Source: an uncultured Collinsella sp. (lineage in GTDB: Bacteria; Actinomycetota; Coriobacteriia; Coriobacteriales; Coriobacteriaceae). Taken from it: a stretch of DNA of 52,411 nucleotides. The position numbers and the translations under genes were made by a program. The stretch is from NCBI GenBank assembly GCA_902494935.1, contig CABUVH010000003.1:1-52411 (forward strand), written 5' to 3'. Below the pieces are notes generated by a model, which saw only the letters and a list, made by a program, of their open reading frames with translations, was not told where the DNA came from and made no database searches. Of the stretch, positions 35,373-44,234 are shown piece by piece; positions within the stretch are counted from its first letter, which is position 1; every line of letters starts with the position of its first letter.

Positions 35373-35558
35373 ATCGAAGGTGAATGGTTTTCCGCGAAGT
35401 GAACGAGTAAATCTGGACCCCTGGAACATGCGCACTTTTTTCGAACAAAACTGCAGGATTCTTAGACAAAAACCGCAGGAATTGAGTCCTTAAAAATGTC
35501 GATGATACAGGGCACTGTTTTTACTCGTTCACTTCGCGGAAAAGTATTCACCTTCGAT
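35373..35558. repeat. Long palindromic intergenic repeat, copy 2 (186 bp)
   Basis: 39-bp terminal arms with three mismatches (ATCGAAGGTGAATGG..., TTTTCCGCGAAGTGAACG, AGTAAA), inverted at 35520-35558. The centre carries CTGCAGGATT and CCGCAGGAATT as in the copy at 22274. The outer arm sequence is shared as CTTTTCC.GAAGTGAACG, but the centre has drifted. It lies in the non-coding gap after the transporter fossil. Confidence 0.85.
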
Positions 35559-35643
35559 ATGCTGACGGTGTCTTTTTGGTTGCCAAGAACTAGACGGCCT
35601 GCTGTGAAGGGCGGTGGTGACGCTATGCCGCCTCGTTACATTG

Positions 35644-35676
35644 AAAAAATAAGCGGGGTACCACCTAAGCTTTTTT
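35644..35676 (-). terminator. Probable terminator of the YtrA-type operon
   Basis: AAAAAATAAGC ... GCTTTTTT with GGTACC in the middle, symmetrical A and T runs on both sides, ending 10 bp after the permease stop. The stem is short, so the call is tentative. Confidence 0.45.
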
Positions 35677-35685
35677 AGCCGTCGA

Positions 35686-36384
35686 TTACAGATCGCGTGC
35701 TCGATAAACCTTGGTGCTGACAGCGCAGCTGATTACACATAGTGCGAGCGCCAGTACTGCAGTTCCTGCACACAGACAGCCAAGGACGGTGGGATCGGGA
35801 TTCGCCCCGGCAATCGACATGAGCCAGTTGCTGATGGGGTTGGAGGAACTCAACGTGGCAATGGCAAGGCACCAGAGCAGGGCAAACAGGCCAACGGATA
35901 GGCGCAGCGCCTCCATGTGTCCAAATCGAAAGAACAGCGGCTGTGCCAAAAACACCATCATGAGGGAGATGAGCATCGATGCTGCCGAGGCTATTGCAAT
36001 CTCAAAGACGATCTGTCCCGTCAACGGAATACCCGCGCTGTTGAAGAGCGGGAAGGAGACGACGCTCAGAAGCGCGGCGGCGCACGCCATGACAGCCGAA
36101 AAGACAATGATGCTCAGGTAGCGTGCGCAGATGATGTCTTTACGAGAAAGAGGCAGCGTTGCGCGATAGCGCTCCCAACCGTTTTGATTGTCGAAACCGG
36201 CCAGTGAGTTCATGAATATGATGGGTGACATGGCACTGACGGCGCAGGCGCCGGCGCTCATACCGGAATCGCCATCCGACGCGTTGGCGAGCGTCAGCAC
36301 GACGAAGATGAACAGGCCGACGCCTGCAGTGCTCGGAATAAGCGAGCGAGCGATGGCGAGCTCGGACATAAAGGCGCGTTTCAT
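35686..36384 (-). CDS. ABC-2-type permease of YtrA-type operon
   Basis: A 232-residue membrane protein with six hydrophobic segments and the pattern MSPIIFMNSLAGFDNQNGWERYRATLPLSRKDIICARY, typical of ABC2_membrane_5 permeases (BcrB/YtrC-like). Its ATG overlaps the stop of the ATPase gene by 4 nt, so the two subunits are translated together. It probably exports or senses antimicrobial or lipid compounds. No signal peptide or extra domain is visible. Confidence 0.88.
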   Translation of the reverse strand: MKRAFMSELAIARSLIPSTAGVGLFIFVVLTLANASDGDSGMSAGACAVSAMSPIIFMNSLAGFDNQNGWERYRATLPLSRKDIICARYLSIIVFSAVMACAAALLSVVSFPLFNSAGIPLTGQIVFEIAIASAASMLISLMMVFLAQPLFFRFGHMEALRLSVGLFALLWCLAIATLSSSNPISNWLMSIAGANPDPTVLGCLCAGTAVLALALCVISCAVSTKVYRARDL

Positions 36385-37262
36385 TTCGAAGCCCCTTTCA
36401 GCGTGAGGCGCAGGTAGTCATCAATGGTTGCCCGATCGCAGGGAATCTCGGGGAAGGCCTCGAGCGTTTCGCAACGGTTGGGCACGAGCACGTCCACGCT
36501 ATAGGCGTGGTGGACGGCACGGGCGCCTTCGACGCAAGCCATAAGCTCGGCGGCCTGTGCTTGGGTGCAGTGGGCGATGCCGGCACGGTCGGTAATGTCC
36601 TCGCGCGGCAGGTCAAAAATAATCGAGCCATTATCGATGCAGATGACGCGATCAGCGGTGCGATCGAGGTCGGACGTAATGTGGCTCGAGAGTAATACGC
36701 TGTGCTGGCCGTCGGCGACAAAGGCAAGCAGCTCGTCGAGCAGTTCCTCGCGTGCCATGGGATCGAGGCCCGCGGTGGCTTCGTCCAAAACGAGCAGCTT
36801 GGCCTTATGGCTGAGTGCGCAGGCAAGCTGCAGTTTCATGCCCATGCCGCGGGAGAGGTCCTTGACCTTTGTCTTGGGATCGAGGCCAAATCGGTCGATG
36901 AATCCGGCGAACGCTTTGCGGTCCCACGTGGGGTACGCCTGGCCTACGAGTGCCTCGATTTGGCCCACCTTGAGCGTTGAAGGGAAGGGGCATGTGTCCA
37001 GGACGAGACCGACGCGGGAGCGCAGGCAGCGCTGTGTCTCATCGGGCGCGTCGGTGCCACAGCGCTGCCCAAACAGGCGCACCTCGCCGGCATCGAGCTT
37101 GATAAGCCCGAGCGCGGCGCGAATGGTCGTTGTCTTGCCGGCACCGTTAGCGCCCACAAAGCCAACGATCTGGCCGGGCTCCACGGCGAGCGTGACATCA
37201 CGCAGCGAAAAACGTTCGCTCACGCGGCGTGAGACACCTTTGAGTTCTAACAAGTTTTGCAT
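36381..37262 (-). CDS. ABC transporter ATPase of YtrA-type operon
   Basis: A 293-residue ATPase. Walker A GANGAGKTT, signature DLSRGMGMKLQLA (in place of LSGGQ, as usual for the BcrA/YtrB group), Walker B LLVLDEATAGLD and switch His in LLSSHITSDL are all seen. The C-terminal ~70 residues form a small extra domain. It is middle gene of the GntR-ATPase-permease operon, 23 bp after the GntR gene, with AAAGG before the ATG. Confidence 0.93.
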   Translation of the reverse strand: MQNLLELKGVSRRVSERFSLRDVTLAVEPGQIVGFVGANGAGKTTTIRAALGLIKLDAGEVRLFGQRCGTDAPDETQRCLRSRVGLVLDTCPFPSTLKVGQIEALVGQAYPTWDRKAFAGFIDRFGLDPKTKVKDLSRGMGMKLQLACALSHKAKLLVLDEATAGLDPMAREELLDELLAFVADGQHSVLLSSHITSDLDRTADRVICIDNGSIIFDLPREDITDRAGIAHCTQAQAAELMACVEGARAVHHAYSVDVLVPNRCETLEAFPEIPCDRATIDDYLRLTLKGASK

Positions 37263-37285
37263 GGTATAGCCTTTCTTGCAGATGG

Positions 37286-37666
37286 CTACTGCATGGTTTC
37301 GGGAGCTACCAGGTCAAGCATTTCGTGCAGCTTGTCGCGTGTGACGCCCAGGGTTTCGGCTTGGCTCGCCGCTTTTGCAAGTAGCTCTTCGATATGGCAG
37401 AGCTGGCTTTCGCGTAAGAGTTCTTGGTTGCCCTCAGCGACAAAGCACCCCTTGCCCTGCACGGTGCAGATAAACCCGAGCTGCTCCAAGTCGGCGTAGG
37501 CGCGCTTGGTGGTGATAACGCTCACACTCAGGTCGCTGGCAAGCGCACGGATACTGGGGAGTTTGGCTCCCGCAGCGAGTGCGCCCGATAGGATCTGAGC
37601 TTTGACTTGCGAGGCTATCTGCTCGTAGATGGGCTTGTCGCTCGAATTGGATAGGATGATGTCCAC
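37286..37666 (-). CDS. GntR-family (YtrA-type) repressor
   Basis: A 126-residue short GntR protein. The winged helix-turn-helix (PIYEQIASQVKAQILSGAL, LPSIRALASDLSVS, GKGCFVA) is followed only by a ~50-residue helical dimerisation tail, the YtrA layout. The start is GTG with AAGGAG 5 nt upstream. It heads the operon and probably represses it from the TGTATATA inverted repeat about 30 bp upstream, relieved by envelope stress or an antibiotic. Confidence 0.92.
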   Translation of the reverse strand: MDIILSNSSDKPIYEQIASQVKAQILSGALAAGAKLPSIRALASDLSVSVITTKRAYADLEQLGFICTVQGKGCFVAEGNQELLRESQLCHIEELLAKAASQAETLGVTRDKLHEMLDLVAPETMQ

Positions 37667-37693
37667 AGCGGCTCCTTAGCTGTTGGGCTACAC

Positions 37694-37727
37694 GTGTATA
37701 TAACCGGTAAGCACAGTATATATACAC
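37694..37727 (-). promoter_or_regulatory. GntR/YtrA operator
   Basis: A perfect inverted repeat GTGTATATA ... TATATACAC with a 16-bp spacer, 28 bp before the GntR start codon. The symmetry and AT-rich arms fit a YtrA-family operator overlapping the promoter. Confidence 0.7.
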
Positions 37728-37792
37728 TATGCACAGTTATGCAAGAGCTAAATGTGGAATAGACCATCGGCGCCGCGCTTGCTCCAAAACAA

Positions 37793-38089
37793 TCTCAATC
37801 TGTAACATCTGGGTCCGTTTTTGGTCGCCAGCTGTTACAGATTGAGATGTTATTTTCCCGCCTGCCTATTTGTCTCAATCTGTAACAGTAAGAGTCGATT
37901 TGCGCGGCTAGATGTTACAGAACGAGACATTGGCTGCCTGCCTTTCCGTTTATCTCGATTTGTAACAGCTAGACCCAATTTGGGCGGTCAGGTGTTACAG
38001 ATTGAGATTGTGCCGGCGGACAAGTTCGTTTGTCTCAATCTGTAACATCTGGGTCCGTTTTGAGTCGCCTGCTGTTACAGATTGAGACA
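37793..38089. repeat. Array of four palindromes with exact 80-bp period
   Basis: Four units begin at 37793, 37873, 37953 and 38033. Each has a 15-bp left arm (TCTCAATCTGTAACA), a 25-bp variable loop and a 15-bp right arm (TGTTACAGATTGAGA), then a 25-bp spacer. Arms are nearly identical in all units; loops of units 1 and 4 are close (CTGGGTCCGTTTT) while 2 and 3 differ. Spacers of units 1 and 2 share GCCTGCCT. The array fills the divergent gap between the GntR operon and prfC and encodes no protein I can support. Confidence 0.9.
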
Positions 38090-38179
38090 GTCTGCTGCAG
38101 AATACTTTCGATAACTAGCCGTTCACGTTCTGACTGATGAATTTGTCCTGATAGGCGCCCTAGAGCGAGATTTCGCGGC

Positions 38180-38185
38180 TACAAT
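38180..38185 (+). promoter_or_regulatory. -10 box TACAAT before prfC
   Basis: TACAAT about 47 bp upstream of the RF3 start codon, following the palindrome array. No clear -35 is seen. Confidence 0.45.
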
Positions 38186-38232
38186 AGTACGGTTACATCG
38201 ACGTAATGCACTCAATGCAAGAAAGGATCCGC

Positions 38233-39846
<1,614 letters not shown>

Positions 39847-39852
39847 CGCATC

Positions 39853-39882
39853 GGCGCGGTGGCCCTGCGGGGCTGCCGCGCC
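39853..39882 (+). terminator. Intrinsic terminator of prfC
   Basis: A 7-bp GGCGCGG/CCGCGCC stem with an inner GCCC/GGGC stem, followed by GTTTGCTT, 7 bp after the prfC stop. The T-run is short. Confidence 0.65.
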
Positions 39883-40002
39883 GTTTGCTTGCCTGATGCC
39901 GTGTGAGCGGCTATCATACCCACCGTCGTCTCAAGACCGGGGCGTCCGAGCAGTTCGGGTCCGATATCCTGCTCGTTAAACCTAAAACCAAAGGAGTACA
40001 TA

Positions 40003-40725
40003 ATGATCAAGAAGGTCATGGAGGACTACAAGGTCCTGTTGCGGAGCATTCCCGCGGCAACGGTTTCGCTGTTTTTCGTGAGCGTCATCATGATGAACCT
40101 GCTGGCCAACAAAGAACTCATCAGCCTACCGTATCTGGCGCTCGACTGTGGCTTTGTGGTGAGCTGGGTTTCGTTTTTGTGCCAGGACATGATCTGCAAG
40201 CGCTTTGGCGCCAAGGCATCCATCAAAATCTCTATCCTCGCGCTGCTGGTCAACCTGGCCGTGAGCCTGTGCTTTTGGGCATGCTCGCTCACGCCCGGCA
40301 TGTGGGGCGCTTACTACGACACGGGTATGATCGAGGTCAACAGCGCCCTTAACGCCACCATCGGCGGCACCTGGTACGTGGTGCTGGGCTCTTCGCTGGC
40401 AATGCTCGTTTCTGCCGTGGTTAACTCCACGCTCAACCAGTCGCTTGGCCGTATGCTCAAAAAGAATAACTTTGCGAGCTTTGCCTTCCGCTCCTATGTG
40501 TCCACGGGTGTTGGCCAGTTTATCGACAACTTGGTCTTTGCCATTGTGGTGAGCCACACGTTCTTTGGTTGGACCTGGGTGCAGGTCCTTATGTGCTCGC
40601 TGACGGGTGCCGTCGCCGAGCTGCTGTGCGAGGTCTTCCTGAGTCCCGTGGGCTACAAGGTCGTGCGCGGCTGGGAGCGCGAGAATGTGGGCTCCGAGTA
40701 TCTCGAGCGCCACGCAACCGCCTAA
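40003..40725 (+). CDS. VUT-family (YhhQ-like) transporter, queuosine precursor type
   Basis: A 240-residue, six-helix membrane protein of the vitamin-uptake-transporter/ECF-like group. MMNLLANKELI, the central GGTWYVVLGSSLAML and the C-terminal TGVGQFIDNLVFAIV followed by AVAELLCEVFLSPVGY match YhhQ/QPTR proteins, which import queuine, preQ0 or preQ1. AAAGGAG lies 7 nt before the ATG. The 150-bp leader upstream contains no preQ1 riboswitch pattern that I can recognise. The SDR gene follows after 9 bp. Confidence 0.88.
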   Translation: MIKKVMEDYKVLLRSIPAATVSLFFVSVIMMNLLANKELISLPYLALDCGFVVSWVSFLCQDMICKRFGAKASIKISILALLVNLAVSLCFWACSLTPGMWGAYYDTGMIEVNSALNATIGGTWYVVLGSSLAMLVSAVVNSTLNQSLGRMLKKNNFASFAFRSYVSTGVGQFIDNLVFAIVVSHTFFGWTWVQVLMCSLTGAVAELLCEVFLSPVGYKVVRGWERENVGSEYLERHATA

Positions 40726-40734
40726 GGAGCAAGT

Positions 40735-41415
40735 ATGCGGGTTTTGATCACGGGCGCTTCGGGCGGTATCGGAGCCGCGTGCGTGCAGCGCTTTTTGGAC
40801 GAGGGCCACGAGGTCGTGGGCTTTGATCTGCTGCCGGCGGCGATCGAACACGAGCGCTACCGCCATCTGATCGTTGATGTCCGCAAGCCGGACGCGTTTC
40901 CGGACGACCTTGAACCCCAGGTAATCGTGAACGTTGCCGGTGTGCAGGATTCGGCTGACGACATCGCCGCCAACCTGTGTGGCACCATCAACGTGACCGA
41001 GCGCTACGCCTTTGTGGGGGAGGGGCTTGCCGCCAAGCCGGCGCCGGCTATCGAATCCGTGGTCAATGTGGGGTCGGCGAGCGGACATACGGGATCGGAG
41101 TTTCCCGCCTATGCTGCCAGCAAGGGCGGCGTTATCGCCTACACCAAGAACCTTGCAAACCGCCTGGCGCCGCAGGCCATCGCCAACAGTGTGGACCCGG
41201 GCGGCGTTATCACGCCGCTCAACCGTTGCGTGATGGAAGACGAACACCTGTGGAACCAGATTATGGAGCTCACGCCGCTTAAACGCTGGGCCACCGCCCA
41301 AGAGATCGCCGAGTGGATCTACTTTGTGGGCGTGACCAACCGGTTTATGACCGGGCAGAGCCTGCTGATCGATGGCGGCGAGGCCGGCCGCACACAATTT
41401 ATTTGGCCCGAATAG
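40735..41415 (+). CDS. Short-chain dehydrogenase/reductase
   Basis: A 226-residue Rossmann enzyme. Cofactor loop TGASGGIGAACV, active-site YAASKGG (Tyr and Lys of YxxxK) with Ser in VGSASGHTG, and a C-terminal GQSLLIDGGEAGRTQFIWP that resembles 3-alpha-hydroxysteroid dehydrogenase-type SDRs. Gut Coriobacteriia often carry hydroxysteroid dehydrogenases acting on bile acids, so that substrate class is possible but not demonstrated. It is co-transcribed with the VUT transporter (9 bp apart, AAGGAG before the ATG) and ends at a strong terminator. Confidence 0.88.
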   Translation: MRVLITGASGGIGAACVQRFLDEGHEVVGFDLLPAAIEHERYRHLIVDVRKPDAFPDDLEPQVIVNVAGVQDSADDIAANLCGTINVTERYAFVGEGLAAKPAPAIESVVNVGSASGHTGSEFPAYAASKGGVIAYTKNLANRLAPQAIANSVDPGGVITPLNRCVMEDEHLWNQIMELTPLKRWATAQEIAEWIYFVGVTNRFMTGQSLLIDGGEAGRTQFIWPE

Positions 41416-41416
41416 G

Positions 41417-41450
41417 AAACGCGCCCGATGGAAAGCCGTCGGGCGCGTTT
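41417..41450 (+). terminator. Bidirectional intrinsic terminator between SDR and ung
   Basis: A perfect 12-bp stem (AAACGCGCCCGA and complement) with a 10-nt loop, TTTTTG on the plus side and A/T symmetry allowing use by the convergent ung gene. Confidence 0.9.
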
Positions 41451-41465
41451 TTGATGTATCGATTT

Positions 41466-42191
41466 TTAGCTGAGGCAAGTCCAGTTGACGGGGATCGAGC
41501 CGTGCTGTTCGAGTAGCCGATTGGCAGCGGAGAAGGGGCGCGACCCCATAAAAGCGGGGAGTTCTGCCGTGGCACGGTTGGCCGAAAGCGGCGAGGGGTG
41601 CGTAGAGGCCAGGCAGAACTTGCCGGTTGCCTTGCCCGCGCCGATTGCGGCGAGCTTGCCTTCGACCATCTGCTGGGCAAAGCGGCCCCATGCCAAAAAG
41701 ACTACCGGCTGGGGCAGCTGGCAGCAGCGTTCGATAACGTAGTCGGTGAGCGTGCTCCAGCCCAGCTTGGCGTGCGAGTTCGCGGCATGCTCGCGCACGG
41801 TGAGCGTAGTGTTGAGGAGCAGGACGCCCTGTTGTGCCCATGGGGTTAGGTCTCCCGTGGCGGGAATGGGGCAGCCCAGATCGGCTTTGAGCTCCTTATA
41901 GATGTTGCGCAGGCTCGGCGGCAACTTGGTTTGCGTTGCGGGGACCGAGAACGACAGCCCCATTGCCTGGTTGGGTCCGTGATAGGGGTCTTGACCCAAG
42001 ATGACAACCTTGACCTGGTCGGCCGGCGTGTAGGCGAGGGCATTGAGGATGTCGTCTTGTGCCGGGTAGATGGTTTGCTCGGCACGCAAAAGGGCGATGC
42101 GCTCGAGCAGCTGGTTCGTAGTGTCACGTACCGGCTGCGGCGCATCGCCCAACCAAGTTGCTATGTTGCGGTCGCGGGTCGCGGCGTCCAT
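41466..42191 (-). CDS. ung: Uracil-DNA glycosylase
   Basis: Family 1 UDG that removes uracil from DNA at the start of base-excision repair. Water-activating motif GQDPYHGP, NTTLTV, uracil-recognition region and the minor-groove loop HPSPLS are intact. The length of 241 residues is typical. AAAGGAG precedes the ATG and a TACAAT -10 candidate lies on the minus strand at 42227-42232. It is a single gene between a shared terminator and the EamA transporter. Confidence 0.96.
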   Translation of the reverse strand: MDAATRDRNIATWLGDAPQPVRDTTNQLLERIALLRAEQTIYPAQDDILNALAYTPADQVKVVILGQDPYHGPNQAMGLSFSVPATQTKLPPSLRNIYKELKADLGCPIPATGDLTPWAQQGVLLLNTTLTVREHAANSHAKLGWSTLTDYVIERCCQLPQPVVFLAWGRFAQQMVEGKLAAIGAGKATGKFCLASTHPSPLSANRATAELPAFMGSRPFSAANRLLEQHGSIPVNWTCLS

Positions 42192-42279
42192 GGGGCTCCT
42201 TTACGTCAGATGCTCTTTTGACATCTATTGTAAAGGCGCACCGGTTGCCTTTATGCCACGGCTGTATGAGGAGTGGGGT

Positions 42280-43182
42280 CTACGAGACGTGCTCGGGCGC
42301 TCCTGCCATGCGAGCCTGTCCATGTGCGCGAAGGTGCGGAAGTTCGACGGTTGCCACCATGACGCCGGTGAGGATGAGGGCGGCGCCAAAGAAGGCGATG
42401 GGGCTCAGGACCTCGCCGACCAGGAAGAACGAGAAGACGGCGGAGCATACCGGCTCGAGCGAGAAGGCGAAGCCGGTGGTCTCGGCAGGCACGTGGGGCT
42501 GCACGAGCGTTTGGGTGATAAAGCCATAGGCAGAGCAGATGAGTGCGAGCGCGACGACAACGACAATTTCGCTAGGCGTGCCGGGAAGCGTGAAACCGCC
42601 AAAGGTGAATGCGGCGATACCCGAGAATAAGCCGCCGAAGCCCAGCTGCCAAACGCCCAGAGCAAGCGGATCGACTTCCTCGACAAAGCGCTTGGCCACG
42701 ATAATGTGGCTGGCATAGATAAAAGCCGAGAGCAGCATGATGATTGCGCCGGGATTCAGGCTGGTAAAGTCGGCGCCCGAGAGCAGCAGCATGCCGCAGG
42801 TGACGATGGCGGTGCCGACGAGCACTTTGCGCTCGGGGGCGCGACGCAGCAGGGCGGCGTTGGCAAACGGCACGATCACGACCGTCAGGCTCTGCAAAAA
42901 GCCGGCAGTGGAGGCAGAGGTGAGGCTGGAGCCCAGACACATGCAGGTGAGCTCGGTTGCCATAATGGCGCCGATGATGGCGGCGCGGACCATAAGGTCG
43001 CGGTTGATGCGCAACGTGTGCTTGTGGAAGAGCAGCAGGCAGGCCGCAAAGGCGATGATGCAGCGCAGCGCAACGATGCTCGTGGCGTTCATGCTGTCCA
43101 TGCCGATCTTCATAAGGGGGTACGAAAAGCCCCATGCGACGGGAACGGAAAATGAGAGCGCGATTGCTTTTTTGCGATCCAT
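42280..43182 (-). CDS. EamA/DMT-family transporter
   Basis: A 300-residue, ten-helix protein made of two EamA repeats (first start AWGFSYPLMKIGMDSMNATSIVALR; second SAFIYASHIIVAKRF to GEVLSPIAFFGAALILTGV). It is probably an exporter of amino acids or other metabolites. AGGGAG precedes the ATG. It is divergent from the LysR regulator at 43341, the classic arrangement of a LysR protein controlling a neighbouring exporter. Confidence 0.9.
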   Translation of the reverse strand: MDRKKAIALSFSVPVAWGFSYPLMKIGMDSMNATSIVALRCIIAFAACLLLFHKHTLRINRDLMVRAAIIGAIMATELTCMCLGSSLTSASTAGFLQSLTVVIVPFANAALLRRAPERKVLVGTAIVTCGMLLLSGADFTSLNPGAIIMLLSAFIYASHIIVAKRFVEEVDPLALGVWQLGFGGLFSGIAAFTFGGFTLPGTPSEIVVVVALALICSAYGFITQTLVQPHVPAETTGFAFSLEPVCSAVFSFFLVGEVLSPIAFFGAALILTGVMVATVELPHLRAHGQARMAGAPEHVS

Positions 43183-43201
43183 GGGGCTCCCTTTGTTGCA
43201 G

Positions 43202-43229
43202 AACGGTTTCGTAAAAAGGATTCTGCTCC
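43202..43229. promoter_or_regulatory. Possible LysR site in the EamA/LysR divergent region
   Basis: A short inverted repeat GAACGG/GCAGAA ... TTCTGC around TTTCGTAAAAAGGA lies about 20 bp before the EamA start codon. It fits a LysR-type dyad, but the arms are only six bases. Confidence 0.35.
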
Positions 43230-43340
43230 CAGATGTGGATGTAGTAAAGCGAATGTATCTTCAGTATGATTAAGAAATGCTAATGTTTGCAGAAAAAGCC
43301 CTGGCAAAACGTTTTACAGCTGCATTGAAGTGGAGGCACG

Positions 43341-44207
43341 ATGGCATCGCGGTATCAGATTGTTTGTATGGTGGTCGATCGCGGCAGTCTTAAGGGCGCG
43401 GCGGACGAGCTGGGCTATACGCAAAGTGCGGTGAGCCAGGCCGTCAAGGCGCTCGAGCGCGAGCTAGGTACCACGCTTATCGAGCGCGGTAAGCAGGGCG
43501 TTTCGCTTACGCGCGACGGTAAACAATATCTGCCGTACCTGCGCCAGATTGTGACCGCCGAGGCCGAGCTCGAGGGCAAGCGCCAGGAGCTGCTGGGGCT
43601 TTCGTCGACCGATATTCGCATCGCGACGTTTACCAACGTGAGCCGTACCGTGCTGCCGCGTGTGATCCGCGACTTTGGTACGCTGCACCCGGGCGTACGC
43701 TTTACCCTCAAGCAGGGCGATTACACGCGCAACGCTCAGTGGGTGCACGACGGCGTGGTGGATTTTTGCTTTACGGCGCGCGGGTTTACCGCAGGCCTCG
43801 AGAAGCGTGTGGTCTATCACGACGAGTTGGTGGCGCTGCTGCCGGCTGCGCATCCGCTGGCGGCAAAGGAAAAGGTGACGCTCGCCGACCTGGCGTCCGA
43901 GCCCTTTGTGCTGCTGGATGAGGGCGAACAGAGCCTGGTGCTCGATGCATTTGCGACACATGGGCTGTCGCCGCACGTGACGAGTGAGGTGACTGACGAC
44001 TACACCATCATGGCGATGGTGGAGGAGGGCCTAGGCGTGAGCATGCTCTACCGTCGTACTGTGGAGGGCATGCGAGCCGATATTCGTGTGCGACCCATCG
44101 TGCATGCCCCCTCGCGCGACGTGGTGGCCGCCTGGCGCAGCTGGGACACCATGCCTATCGCCACGAGGCGCTTTATCGACTATATGAGCTCGCATATTGT
44201 CAATTAA
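43341..44207 (+). CDS. LysR-family transcriptional regulator
   Basis: A 288-residue LysR protein. The N-terminal winged helix-turn-helix (SLKGAADELGYTQSAVSQAVKAL, split by the usual turn) is followed by a linker helix and a two-lobed effector domain (from about residue 90, DIRIATFTNVS). TGGAGG lies 6 nt before the ATG. It is divergent from the EamA transporter, its probable target. The inducer is unknown. Confidence 0.94.
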   Translation: MASRYQIVCMVVDRGSLKGAADELGYTQSAVSQAVKALERELGTTLIERGKQGVSLTRDGKQYLPYLRQIVTAEAELEGKRQELLGLSSTDIRIATFTNVSRTVLPRVIRDFGTLHPGVRFTLKQGDYTRNAQWVHDGVVDFCFTARGFTAGLEKRVVYHDELVALLPAAHPLAAKEKVTLADLASEPFVLLDEGEQSLVLDAFATHGLSPHVTSEVTDDYTIMAMVEEGLGVSMLYRRTVEGMRADIRVRPIVHAPSRDVVAAWRSWDTMPIATRRFIDYMSSHIVN

Positions 44208-44234
44208 TGACTGGCGTGGCGTTGAGTGCGGTGT

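Noticed and set aside
35560..35690. T-box riboswitch (GGTGGTACC on the minus strand)
   Set aside because: The similarity is limited to a few bases inside an A/T-flanked stem right after a stop codon; no specifier stem or suitable downstream gene exists.
37793..38089. CRISPR array
   Set aside because: The repeats are palindromes with variable loops and 25-bp partly similar spacers, only four units, with no cas genes; repeat and spacer layout does not fit CRISPR.
39883..40002. preQ1 riboswitch before the VUT transporter
   Set aside because: I looked for the preQ1-I and preQ1-II conserved bases and did not find them.
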